Shown here one piece after another: positions 56,908 to 64,000 of a DNA stretch of 64,000 bases. The stretch lies in contig CAKTPV010000001.1 of the NCBI GenBank assembly GCA_934591815.1, forward strand, positions 202,939-266,938, read 5' to 3'. Positions within the stretch are counted from its first letter, which is position 1. Each line of letters starts with the position of its first letter. This stretch comes from an uncultured Oscillospiraceae bacterium (GTDB taxonomy: Bacteria; Bacillota; Clostridia; Oscillospirales; Oscillospiraceae). The notes under the pieces were generated by a model. It was not told where the DNA came from. It did not search any database and saw only the letters and a program-made list of their open reading frames with translations. The position numbers were made by a program, and so were the translations under genes.

Positions 56908-59286
56908 TTACTCCGCTTTCTCCGCGGCCTTTTTCGTGGTCTTTTTGGCGGCGGTGGTCTTGGTGGTGGTCTTTTTCGCCGCCGTCCTGGTGGCCTTCTT
57001 GGCGGCAGGCTCCTTCTCCGCGGTCTTGGCGGCGGTCTTCTTCGCGGCGGCGGTCTTGGTGGTCTTCTTGGCGGTGGTCTTCTTGGCAGCGGTCTTGGTG
57101 GTCTTCTTAGCAGTATCCTCTGCCGCTGCCGCCGTCTCCGCCGCACCCTTCGCATTTTCCGCGCCGTCGGCGCTCTTGCGGCGGCGGTAGCCCCGCTTGT
57201 CCTCCGGCAGGAAGTTGCTGCACGCCGGATTGGCGCAGAAGGGTTTGTTGAAGCCCCGTCCCGCCTTCTTGAACATGGTCTGGCCGCACACGGGACAGTC
57301 GTCCTTCACCGGCACGTCCCACGTCATAAAGTCGCAGGTGGGGAACTTATCGCAGCCGTAGTAGGTGTATCCGTTGCGGCTGGTCTTTTTCAGGATGCGG
57401 CCGCCGCACTTGGGGCAGCGCCCCGGCATCTCCACCACCAGCGGCTTGGTGAACTTGCACTCCGGATAGCCGGGGCAGGCCAGGAACCGTCCGAATTTGC
57501 CGGACTTGATGACCATGTTCCGGCCGCACAGGTCGCACTTCTCCTCCGTCACCTCGTCGGGCACCTTCAGGTACACGCCCTCCATGTCCTTCTCCACCTG
57601 CTCCAGATTCTCGTGGAACGGCACATAGAACTGGCGGATCAGGTCCTTCCACTGTACGTCGCCGGACTCCACATCGTCCAGCTTCTTCTCCATACGGGCG
57701 GTGAACTTTACATCCACGATGTTGGGGAAGCGCTGGCACATCAGGTCGTTGACCACCTGACCCAGCGGTGTGATGCGCAGGTACTTGCCCTCCTTGATGA
57801 CGTACTCTCGATCCAGAATGGTGGACACGGTGGGGGCATAGGTGGAGGGGCGGCCGATGCCGTTCTCCTCCATGGTGCGGATCAGGGTGGCGTCGGTGTA
57901 CCGGGCGGGCGGCTGGGTAAAGTGCTGCGCCGGGGCGAAGCTCTCCAGCGTCACACTCTCGCCCTCCGTCAGCTCCGGCAGGGGGGATTCCTTCTCCTCC
58001 TTGTCGTCGTCACGGCTCTCCTCATACACGGCGGTATAGCCCGCGAACTTCAGGTTGCTGGCGGAGCAGCGGAAGCTGTGGTCGCCTGCGCCGATCTCCA
58101 CGCTGATGCTGTCGTAGACGGCGTTGGCCATCTGGCTTGCCAGAAAACGGCTCCAGATCAGGCGGTACAGCCGGTACTGCTCGCCGGTGAGGTCGCCCTT
58201 GACCTGCTCCGGCGTCAGCGCCGGGTCAGAGGGACGGATGGCCTCGTGGGCGTCCTGCGCCCCGGCCTTTGTCTTGTAGGCGCGGGTGGACGCGGGGTAG
58301 TAGCTCTGGCCATAGCGGGAGCAGATCACCGTCTTTGCCTGCGCCTGCGCCTCGGCAGAGATACGCAGCGAGTCGGTACGCATATAGGTGATGAGGCCCA
58401 CCGTACCCTCGCCGGTGATGTCCACGCCCTCATAGAGCTGCTGGGCGATGGCCATGGTGCGGCGGGGGGTCATATTCAGCTTGCGGGACGCCTCCTGCTG
58501 TAAAGTAGAGGTGGTGAACGGCGGTGCGGGAGAGCGCTGCTTGTCCGCCCGCTTCACAGAGCTGACGGTAAAGGGCAGCGCCCGCAGCTCATCCATGATG
58601 GTCTGGGTATCCCCTTCACTGGACGGCTCGTACTTCTTGCCGCCCTTGCCGTAGTAATGGGCGGTGAACAGCGCCCCGGCGTGGTTTTTCAGGCTGGCGT
58701 CCAGCGTCCAGTACTCCTGCGGCACGAAGTCGGCGATCTCCTTCTCCCGCTCCGCCACCAGACGCATGGCCACGGACTGAACACGGCCCGCCGACAGGCC
58801 CCGCCGGATCTTCTTCCACAGCAGGGGTGAGAGCTGGTAGCCCACGATGCGGTCCAGCACACGCCGGGCCTGCTGGGCGTCCACCAGATCCTGATCGATG
58901 TCACGGGGATGCTGGATGCTGTCCGTCACCACCTTTTTGGTGATCTCGTTGAACGTCACGCGCCGGGCCTTCTCGTCCGGCAGCTCCAGCAGGTATTTCA
59001 GATGCCAGCTGATGGCCTCTCCCTCGCGGTCCGGGTCGGTGGCGAGGTAGACGGTCTGGCTCCCCTTGGCCGCCGTCTTCAGATCCTTGATGATATCCTC
59101 TTTGCCCTTGATGGGCTTATAGTTGGGGGTAAAGTCCCCGTCCACATCTACGCCCAGCGTGCTCTTGGGCAGGTCGCGCAGATGGCCCATGCTTGCCTTC
59201 ACCTGATAATCCGGCCCCAGATACTTGCCGATGGTCTTGGCCTTGGCCGGGGACTCCACGATCACCAGATTTTTTGCTTTTGCCAT
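56908..59286 (-). CDS. topA: DNA topoisomerase I with lysine/alanine-rich tail
   Basis: Relaxes negative supercoils. 792 residues: TOPRIM start NLVIVESPAKAKTIGKYLG, active tyrosine Y301 in TVGLITYMRTDSLRI, three C-terminal zinc fingers (CDLCGRNMV...CPGYPEC, CPKCGGRIL...CDKFPTC, CPVCGQTMF...CANPAC), then about 65 residues of histone-H1-like KKTTKTAAKKTTAKKTTKTA repeats. The tail is probably a non-specific DNA-binding extension. It lies 8 bp after dprA and 3 bp before trmFO. Confidence 0.97.
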   Translation of the reverse strand: MAKAKNLVIVESPAKAKTIGKYLGPDYQVKASMGHLRDLPKSTLGVDVDGDFTPNYKPIKGKEDIIKDLKTAAKGSQTVYLATDPDREGEAISWHLKYLLELPDEKARRVTFNEITKKVVTDSIQHPRDIDQDLVDAQQARRVLDRIVGYQLSPLLWKKIRRGLSAGRVQSVAMRLVAEREKEIADFVPQEYWTLDASLKNHAGALFTAHYYGKGGKKYEPSSEGDTQTIMDELRALPFTVSSVKRADKQRSPAPPFTTSTLQQEASRKLNMTPRRTMAIAQQLYEGVDITGEGTVGLITYMRTDSLRISAEAQAQAKTVICSRYGQSYYPASTRAYKTKAGAQDAHEAIRPSDPALTPEQVKGDLTGEQYRLYRLIWSRFLASQMANAVYDSISVEIGAGDHSFRCSASNLKFAGYTAVYEESRDDDKEEKESPLPELTEGESVTLESFAPAQHFTQPPARYTDATLIRTMEENGIGRPSTYAPTVSTILDREYVIKEGKYLRITPLGQVVNDLMCQRFPNIVDVKFTARMEKKLDDVESGDVQWKDLIRQFYVPFHENLEQVEKDMEGVYLKVPDEVTEEKCDLCGRNMVIKSGKFGRFLACPGYPECKFTKPLVVEMPGRCPKCGGRILKKTSRNGYTYYGCDKFPTCDFMTWDVPVKDDCPVCGQTMFKKAGRGFNKPFCANPACSNFLPEDKRGYRRRKSADGAENAKGAAETAAAAEDTAKKTTKTAAKKTTAKKTTKTAAAKKTAAKTAEKEPAAKKATRTAAKKTTTKTTAAKKTTKKAAEKAE

Positions 59287-59293
59287 AGTTTCC

Positions 59294-60511
59294 TTATTCC
59301 TCCCTGAGTTCTACCGTCCGCAGGAAGCTTCCCGCTCCCTGCCGGCAGACATATCCGTCGATCTCCAGCATGGTCAGTGCCGACAGCACCCGCCGCACGG
59401 GCAGCTCCGTCATTACCGCCGCCTCATCCGCCAGCAGCGGACGATCCACGGGCAGCACCCGCAGGACGCGCTTCTGGTCGTCGGTCAGCGCCGCGCCCTC
59501 ACCTGCCAGATCCAAAACCGGCCTTGCCGGTGTTTTTTCCCCCTCTTGCTTCGCCGGTACAGGCGTATCGCTTGTCTCATCCTCCGCGCCCTTGGGCGTC
59601 TCCGGCATGGCCGCCCGGATGGGGCGCAGCTTCTGTGGGAACTGCCGCTGGTAGGTGCCCAGCACGTCCCACGCCTCCATGACCAGCCCCGCGCCATCCC
59701 GGATCAGCTGGTTGCAGCCCCGGCTGGTATCGGCGTTGATAGGCCCCGGCACGGCGAACACGTCCCGTCCCTGCTCCAGTGCGGTATTGGCGGTGATGAG
59801 CGCACCGCTTCTCTCCGGTGCCTCCACCACCAGCACACCCAGACTCAGGCCGCTGATGATGCGGTTGCGCACCGGGAAGTGGCTGCCCTTCGGCTCCGTC
59901 CCCGGCGGGTACTCCGACAGCAGCACACCGGTGGCAGCGATGTCCTCATAAAGCCGCCGGTTCTCCGGCGGATAGATCACATCCACACCGCCGCCCAGCA
60001 CCGCGGCGGTAAAGCCCCCGGCCCGCAGCGCCCCCTGATGGGCGGCGCCGTCGATGCCCTTGGCGAGGCCGGATATCACCAGACCGCCCTGCCGTGCCAG
60101 CTCATAGCCCAGCTGGGACGCAGCCCCTGTGCCGTAGGGCGTACACTTCCGGGTGCCCACCACGGCCACGGCGGCCTCCTCGTCAAAAAGCGGCATGGAG
60201 CCCTTGCCGTACAGCACCACCGGCGGGTCGTACATATCCCGCAGGCGGCCGGGATAGGCCGCGTCGTCCATGGTGACGATGAACTGCCCGTCCTTGGCGC
60301 AAGCCGCCAGCACCGCCTCGGCGCGGGTCAGCGACTTATCCGCCAGCACCTGCGCCTGCTGCTTGGTAACGCCCTCCACCAGACACAGCTCGTCCGGCTG
60401 GGCATAGTATACGTCCTCCGGTGAGGAAAAATGCTCCAACAGAAGGAGCTTCGTCCGATTGCTCAGTCCCGGCGCCGTGGTCAGCCACAGCCAGTATTTC
60501 AGCGCAGCCAT
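59294..60511 (-). CDS. dprA: DNA-processing protein DprA
   Basis: Loads RecA on incoming single-stranded DNA in transformation. 405 residues: SAM-like N-terminal helix-hairpin region (EGVTKQQAQVLADKSLTR), the Rossmann-fold DprA domain with AVVGTRKCTPYGTGAA, VISGLAKGIDGAAHQGAL, GGGVDVIYPPENRRLYE, GSHFPVRNRIISGLS, and a C-terminal winged helix. It is between trmH and topA in one operon. Confidence 0.95.
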   Translation of the reverse strand: MAALKYWLWLTTAPGLSNRTKLLLLEHFSSPEDVYYAQPDELCLVEGVTKQQAQVLADKSLTRAEAVLAACAKDGQFIVTMDDAAYPGRLRDMYDPPVVLYGKGSMPLFDEEAAVAVVGTRKCTPYGTGAASQLGYELARQGGLVISGLAKGIDGAAHQGALRAGGFTAAVLGGGVDVIYPPENRRLYEDIAATGVLLSEYPPGTEPKGSHFPVRNRIISGLSLGVLVVEAPERSGALITANTALEQGRDVFAVPGPINADTSRGCNQLIRDGAGLVMEAWDVLGTYQRQFPQKLRPIRAAMPETPKGAEDETSDTPVPAKQEGEKTPARPVLDLAGEGAALTDDQKRVLRVLPVDRPLLADEAAVMTELPVRRVLSALTMLEIDGYVCRQGAGSFLRTVELREE

Positions 60512-60532
60512 CCCCTCATCTCCCCTTTTTAT

Positions 60533-61288
60533 TCAGCGGTACGCCTCCCACAGCAGCACAGCCGCTGCCATGGCCGCATTCAACGATTCGCAGTGCGCCT
60601 CCATGGGGATGCGCACCGTCCGGTCGCACAGTGCCAGCACCTGCTCCGTCAGACCGCGTCCCTCGCTGCCGATGGCGATGGCGCAGCGGCGCAGCGGCAG
60701 TGTCCGCACATCCGCCGTGTCGTCCCGCAGCGCCGCACCGTACAGCGGCAGTCCCGCATCGCGCAGGCGGGCGTGCAGCATCTCCGCATCGGTACACCAC
60801 ACCGGCAGGCGGAACACCGCCCCCATGGACGAGCGCAGCGTTTTGACGCTGTACGGATCGGCACAGCCGGTCAGCAGCATCACACCGTCGCAGCCGAAGG
60901 CGTCCGCCGTCCGGATCACCGTCCCCACGTTGCCTGGGTCCTGTACGCCGTCCAGCACCACATAGCGCTGTCCCGTCAGCTTCTCCGGCAGGGCGGTGTC
61001 CGGCATCCGGCACGCCGCCAGCATCCCCTGAGGCGTCCGTACCGGCGAAATGGACGCCATCACGTCCGGCGGCACAGCCACGCACCGCACTGAGGGAGCT
61101 ATCCCCTCCGGCAGCGCCACACCGTCACTGACGGCAAGACTCACCACCTGCGCCCCGTGGCGCAGCGCCTCCTCTACCAGCTTGGGGCTGTCGCAGAGGA
61201 ACTCTCCCCGCTCCCGCCGGTAGGCGGCGCTGTCCAGCCGGCGCATATGCTCCAGCAACGGATTTTTTCGACTGGTGATGCGCTCCAT
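60533..61288 (-). CDS. TrmH/SpoU family RNA 2'-O-methyltransferase
   Basis: 251 residues. The N-terminal substrate-binding domain begins RITSRKNPLLEHMRRLDSAA; the SPOUT domain has VVLDGVQDPGNVGTVIRTAD, LTGCADPYSVKTLRSSMGAV, AIAIGSEGRGLTEQVL and IPMEAHCESLNAAMAAAVLL (motifs 1-3). The target RNA (23S rRNA or tRNA) cannot be told. It is the first gene of a long minus-strand operon with a strong promoter upstream. Confidence 0.93.
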   Translation of the reverse strand: MERITSRKNPLLEHMRRLDSAAYRRERGEFLCDSPKLVEEALRHGAQVVSLAVSDGVALPEGIAPSVRCVAVPPDVMASISPVRTPQGMLAACRMPDTALPEKLTGQRYVVLDGVQDPGNVGTVIRTADAFGCDGVMLLTGCADPYSVKTLRSSMGAVFRLPVWCTDAEMLHARLRDAGLPLYGAALRDDTADVRTLPLRRCAIAIGSEGRGLTEQVLALCDRTVRIPMEAHCESLNAAMAAAVLLWEAYR

Positions 61289-61355
61289 ACGCCCTCCCTG
61301 CTTTCCGCGTCAGACGGCGGGGCGCCTACGTCCCCGCCTTGCTCGAATATTCTTT

Positions 61356-61384
61356 ATAATATAGGTGTCGTTTGCCATTGTCAA
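61356..61384 (-). promoter_or_regulatory. Promoter of the trmH-dprA-topA-trmFO-plsX-acpP-rnc operon
   Basis: On the minus strand TTGACA (61379-61384) and TATTAT (61356-61361), 17-bp spacer. No terminator was seen between here and the one after rnc. Confidence 0.8.
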
Positions 61385-61387
61385 CCT

Positions 61388-61423
61388 AAAATAAGGGAAC
61401 GCCCGTGGGCGTCCCCTTATTTT
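61388..61423 (-). terminator. Terminator of glmM
   Basis: AAAATAAGGG-A-ACGCCC (61388-61404) pairs with 61407-61423 with one mismatch; T-rich end on the minus strand. It insulates the trmH promoter from glmM. Confidence 0.85.
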
Positions 61424-61433
61424 ACGCGGTTTT

Positions 61434-62822
61434 TTATGAAATACAGTGTCCCTTTTGCCGGATAACGTCCACGATCTGCGTCACGCACTCCCGGCAGATG
61501 GCGTCCTCAGGCGCCTCCGCCATGACGCGCAGCACCGGCTCCGTGCCGGATTCACGCACCAGCACGCGGCCCGTTTCGCCCAGCCGCGCCGCCACCGCCT
61601 CCACGGCGGCCTGCACGTCCCGATCCTCCCGGGCGGCCTTCTTATCCTTCACCCGCACGTTTTCCAGCACCTGCGGATAGATGGTCAAGCCCTCCAGCAG
61701 CTTGCTCATGGGCTTCTTCTGCTCCAGCATGACCTCCATCAGCTTCAGGCTGGTGAGGATGCCGTCGCCGGTGGAGGCGTACTTGGAGAAGATGATATGC
61801 CCCGACTGCTCGCCGCCCAGGGCGCAGCCGTTCTGTGCCATATACTCATATACATACTTGTCGCCCACGGCGGTCTTGGCGTAGGCGATGCCCTCCCGGT
61901 CGAAGGCACGGTACAGGCCGAAGTTGGACATGATGGTAGTCACCACCGTGTTGCCGGGCAGCTCTCCCGCCTGCTTCATATGCTTGCCGCAGACGTAGAG
62001 GATGTGGTCACCGGTAACAACGGTGCCCTGCTCATCCACCGCAAGGCAGCGGTCAGCATCGCCGTCGTAGGCAAAGCCGATGTCCAGCCCATTGGCCACC
62101 ACGAACCGGCGCAGGGCGTCGATATGGGTGGAGCCCACACCGCTGTTGATGTTGTAGCCGTCCGGCTCGTCGCCCATGACATAGGTCTTGGCGCCCAGCG
62201 CGTCAAACACGCTCTTGGCGATGGTCCATGCGCTGCCGTTGGCGCAGTCCAGTCCCACCTTCATCCCCTTGAAGGAGAACATCCCCAGAGAGATCAGGCG
62301 TCCCACATACCGGTTCCGGCCGGCGACGTAGTCCACCGTCCGGCCGATATGCTCCCGCTGGGCCAGCGGGAGCTGCTGCCATATCCGGCCGAAAGCCTCC
62401 AGCTTCCCGTCCAGATAGTCCTCGATCAGCGCGATGGTGTCCTCGTCCATCTTCTCGCCGGTGCCGCTGATGAGCTTGATGCCGTTGTCATAGTAGGGGT
62501 TGTGGCTGGCGGAGATCATGATACCGCAGTCAAAGCCCTCCGTCCGCGCCACATAGGACACGGAGGGGGTGGTGGTCACGTGCAGCAGGTAGGCGTCCGC
62601 GCCGGAGGACACCAGCCCGGCGGCCAGCGCATACTCCAGCATATAGCTGCTGCGGCGGGTGTCCTTGCCGATGACCACCCGCACCGGCGTCTCATCCCCG
62701 GCGCGGCGCTTCAGCTCCCCGTAGTACCAGCCCAGAAAGCGTCCCACCCGATGGGCATGGTCCGCCGTCAGATCCACATTGGCCTCCCCGCGGAAGCCGT
62801 CTGTTCCGAAATATCTCCCCAT
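61434..62822 (-). CDS. glmM: Phosphoglucosamine mutase
   Basis: Converts glucosamine 6-phosphate to the 1-phosphate for peptidoglycan. 462 residues: FGTDGFRGEAN start, phosphoserine S106 in GIMISASHNPYYDNGIKL, metal loop FAYDGDADRCLAVDE, sugar loop GGEQSGHIIF and phosphate-binding VLVRESGTEPVLRVMAE. These match GlmM rather than other phosphohexomutases. The next gene, a hexapeptide-repeat protein, is 9 bp upstream. Confidence 0.97.
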   Translation of the reverse strand: MGRYFGTDGFRGEANVDLTADHAHRVGRFLGWYYGELKRRAGDETPVRVVIGKDTRRSSYMLEYALAAGLVSSGADAYLLHVTTTPSVSYVARTEGFDCGIMISASHNPYYDNGIKLISGTGEKMDEDTIALIEDYLDGKLEAFGRIWQQLPLAQREHIGRTVDYVAGRNRYVGRLISLGMFSFKGMKVGLDCANGSAWTIAKSVFDALGAKTYVMGDEPDGYNINSGVGSTHIDALRRFVVANGLDIGFAYDGDADRCLAVDEQGTVVTGDHILYVCGKHMKQAGELPGNTVVTTIMSNFGLYRAFDREGIAYAKTAVGDKYVYEYMAQNGCALGGEQSGHIIFSKYASTGDGILTSLKLMEVMLEQKKPMSKLLEGLTIYPQVLENVRVKDKKAAREDRDVQAAVEAVAARLGETGRVLVRESGTEPVLRVMAEAPEDAICRECVTQIVDVIRQKGHCIS

Positions 62823-62831
62823 AGTCGCTCC

Positions 62832-63494
62832 TTACTCCTCCCGCTGGGCGGCAATGTCGCCGCCGCGCTTATAGATGCTGTCTGCCGGTACCGTCCCCCG
62901 CACGGAGGACAGCGGGTAGACCCGGCTGTTCCGGCCCACCACCGCGCCCGGATTCAGCACGCTGTTGCAGCCGATCTCCACATGGTCGCCCAGCATGGCG
63001 CCCACCTTCTTGCGCCCCGTCTCCACGCGCTCCGCGCCGCAGCATGCCACCACCAGCGTCTTATCGGACTTGACGTTGGACGTGATGGACCCAGCGCCCA
63101 TGTGGGACTTGTAGCCCAGAATGCTGTCGCCCACATAGTTGTAGTGGGGCGTCTGCACATTGTCGAACAGGATCACATTTTTCAGCTCCACAGAGTTGCC
63201 CACCACGCAGTTGTCGCCCACCAGCGCGCTGCCCCGGATAAACGCCCCGTGGCGCACCTCCGTACCGGCGCCGATGATGCACGGCGCGCCCAGATAGGCG
63301 GTGGGCGCCACCACGGCGGTCTTATGTACCCACACCTCCGGGGCGCGCTCCTGAAAGTCCTCCCCCAGCGCGGGGCCGAGCCGCCGGATCAGGTCACTGA
63401 TACCGGCCAGCGCCTCCCACGGGTAGGTGAATGCCGCCAGATACGCCGCCGCCCGGGTGTGGGACAGGTCAAATAAGTCTTGGATGGTATACAT
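62832..63494 (-). CDS. Left-handed beta-helix (hexapeptide repeat) protein, GlmU-C-terminal-like
   Basis: 220 residues. After an N-terminal helical part (LFDLSHTRAAAYLAAFTYPW) come hexapeptide repeats (VVAPTAYLGAPCIIGAGTEV, SALVGDNCVVGNSVELKNV, HMGAGSITSNVKSDKTLV, GCNSVLNPGAVVGRNSRVYP) forming a beta-helix acyltransferase or nucleotidyltransferase-associated domain. It resembles the C-terminal half of GlmU, which acetylates glucosamine 1-phosphate, the product of glmM downstream. No separate pyrophosphorylase domain is present. The promoter lies about 70 bp upstream. Confidence 0.85.
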   Translation of the reverse strand: MYTIQDLFDLSHTRAAAYLAAFTYPWEALAGISDLIRRLGPALGEDFQERAPEVWVHKTAVVAPTAYLGAPCIIGAGTEVRHGAFIRGSALVGDNCVVGNSVELKNVILFDNVQTPHYNYVGDSILGYKSHMGAGSITSNVKSDKTLVVACCGAERVETGRKKVGAMLGDHVEIGCNSVLNPGAVVGRNSRVYPLSSVRGTVPADSIYKRGGDIAAQREE

Positions 63495-63556
63495 AGTATC
63501 TCCTCCGTTCTCCGCGCCTCTGCTCTATGGTACGCACCACCGGCGCAGATAGAAGT

Positions 63557-63586
63557 ATTATACTCTCATCCGCCCCGGCCTGACAA
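63557..63586 (-). promoter_or_regulatory. Promoter of the hexapeptide-glmM pair
   Basis: On the minus strand TTGTCA (63581-63586) and TATAAT (63557-63562), 18-bp spacer. Confidence 0.65.
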
Positions 63587-63622
63587 GACTTTCTGCGGAA
63601 AAACTCGGTATCCGGCAGCAAA

Positions 63623-63652
63623 AGGAGGCAGTCCCATAGGGGACTGCCTCCT
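63623..63652 (-). terminator. Terminator of metG
   Basis: AGGAGGCAGTCCC (63623-63635) pairs with 63640-63652, loop ATAG; a short T-run follows on the minus strand. Confidence 0.8.
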
Positions 63653-63699
63653 CTGTTCGCAGCTTTTCTTGTACACCGGCTGCCCCATTTTCAGGGCTC

Positions 63700-64000
63700 T
63701 TAATAGAGCTTCGCGCCGGCGGGGATATGGGGATCGACCATCAGCAGGTGCAGGCGCTCCTCGCCGTTTTCGTGATGCACGGCGGAGATGAGCATACCGC
63801 AGGAATCAATGCCCATCATTGGGCGGGGCGGCAGGTTCGTAATGGCGATGCAGGTCTTGCCCACCAGCTCCTCCGGCTCATAATAGTCGTGAATACCACT
63901 CAAAATCACCCGATCTACGCCGCTTCCGTCGTCCAAAACGAACTTTAAGAGCTTTTTGGACTTCTTCACGGCTTCGCATTCCTTGACCTTCACAGCCCGG
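63700..64000 (-). CDS. metG: Methionine--tRNA ligase, C-terminal tRNA-binding domain (5' part outside window)
   Basis: The frame is open to the end of the window. The visible 99 residues are the EMAPII/Trbp111-like OB fold at the C-terminus of MetG: VKVKECEAVKKSKKLLKFVL, GVDRVILSGIHDYYEPEELV, GKTCIAITNLPPRPMMGIDS. It enhances tRNA binding and dimerises the enzyme. Only the domain is seen, so a stand-alone tRNA-binding protein is possible, but a fused MetG is most likely. Confidence 0.88.
   Translation of the reverse strand, partial: RAVKVKECEAVKKSKKLLKFVLDDGSGVDRVILSGIHDYYEPEELVGKTCIAITNLPPRPMMGIDSCGMLISAVHHENGEERLHLLMVDPHIPAGAKLY

Noticed and set aside
55684..58503. 939-codon open frame opposite trmFO and topA
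   Set aside because: Runs antisense through two recognised genes and shows only low-complexity Gly/Leu text.
1..64000. tRNA and rRNA genes
   Set aside because: No T-arm/acceptor combinations ending in CCA or rRNA signatures were noticed on either strand, though reading by eye could miss one.

Overview
The window reads as chromosome of a GC-rich, spore-forming member of the Clostridia, most like the gut Oscillospiraceae. The evidence is an alpha/beta-type small acid-soluble spore protein gene, a SpoIIQ-like M23 protein, a tryptophan T-box leader, an archaeal-type prolyl-tRNA synthetase, TrmFO, a butyrate-type thiolase and strong AGGAGG ribosome sites. This is inferred from gene content; no rRNA or other species marker is present.

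Layout. 1-11,723: housekeeping genes: hydrolase end, uracil-DNA glycosylase, proS, a T-box-controlled trpS followed by trpB2, a radical SAM protein, a double-OB SSB, a MATE exporter with a His-rich start, and a C11-peptidase lipoprotein. 11,968-27,683: a spore-protein gene split by an integrated element of about 15.5 kb with visibly lower GC. 27,867-44,312: small membrane protein, DUF5662, radical SAM, a DUF4358/DHHW/MBOAT/DHHW surface-acylation operon, prfB, a small XRE regulator with a large palindrome, thiolase, a PrsA-like foldase, mfd, pth and prs with an unexplained structured leader. 44,778-50,763: trmL, pgk-tpiA-gpmI, gpsA and the M23 gene. 50,809-64,000: ThrE-type exporter, a lipoprotein serpin, the operon trmH-dprA-topA-trmFO-plsX-acpP-rnc, glmM, a hexapeptide-repeat protein and the end of metG.

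The mobile element is the most interesting part. A large serine recombinase (25,998-27,683) has its attachment site inside its own 3' end. The element entered in frame into the 3' end of the spore-protein gene, so the two genes exchanged C-termini: the spore protein now ends with what should be the recombinase tail (stop 12,231, then a terminator), and the recombinase ends with the spore-protein tail (stop 27,683, then the host terminator). A 13-bp identity (12,128-12,140 and 27,646-27,658) marks the junctions. The element also carries a MobV relaxase, a CHC2 zinc-finger primase-like protein and a one-strand defence block: an AlbA_2/ATPase-type protein, a DUF262/DUF1524 (GmrSD-like) nuclease, an XRE regulator, a sigma-70-type factor, and a type I-C CRISPR interference cassette in the order cas5-cas8c-cas7-cas3. 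Inside cas8c is a strong internal ribosome site in frame for a 141-residue Cas11c-like small subunit. No cas1, cas2, cas4 or CRISPR array lies anywhere in the element, so the effector would have to borrow crRNAs from arrays elsewhere or do something else. This array-less, adaptation-less, recombinase-mobilised I-C effector with a nearby sigma factor is my best candidate for an undescribed system.
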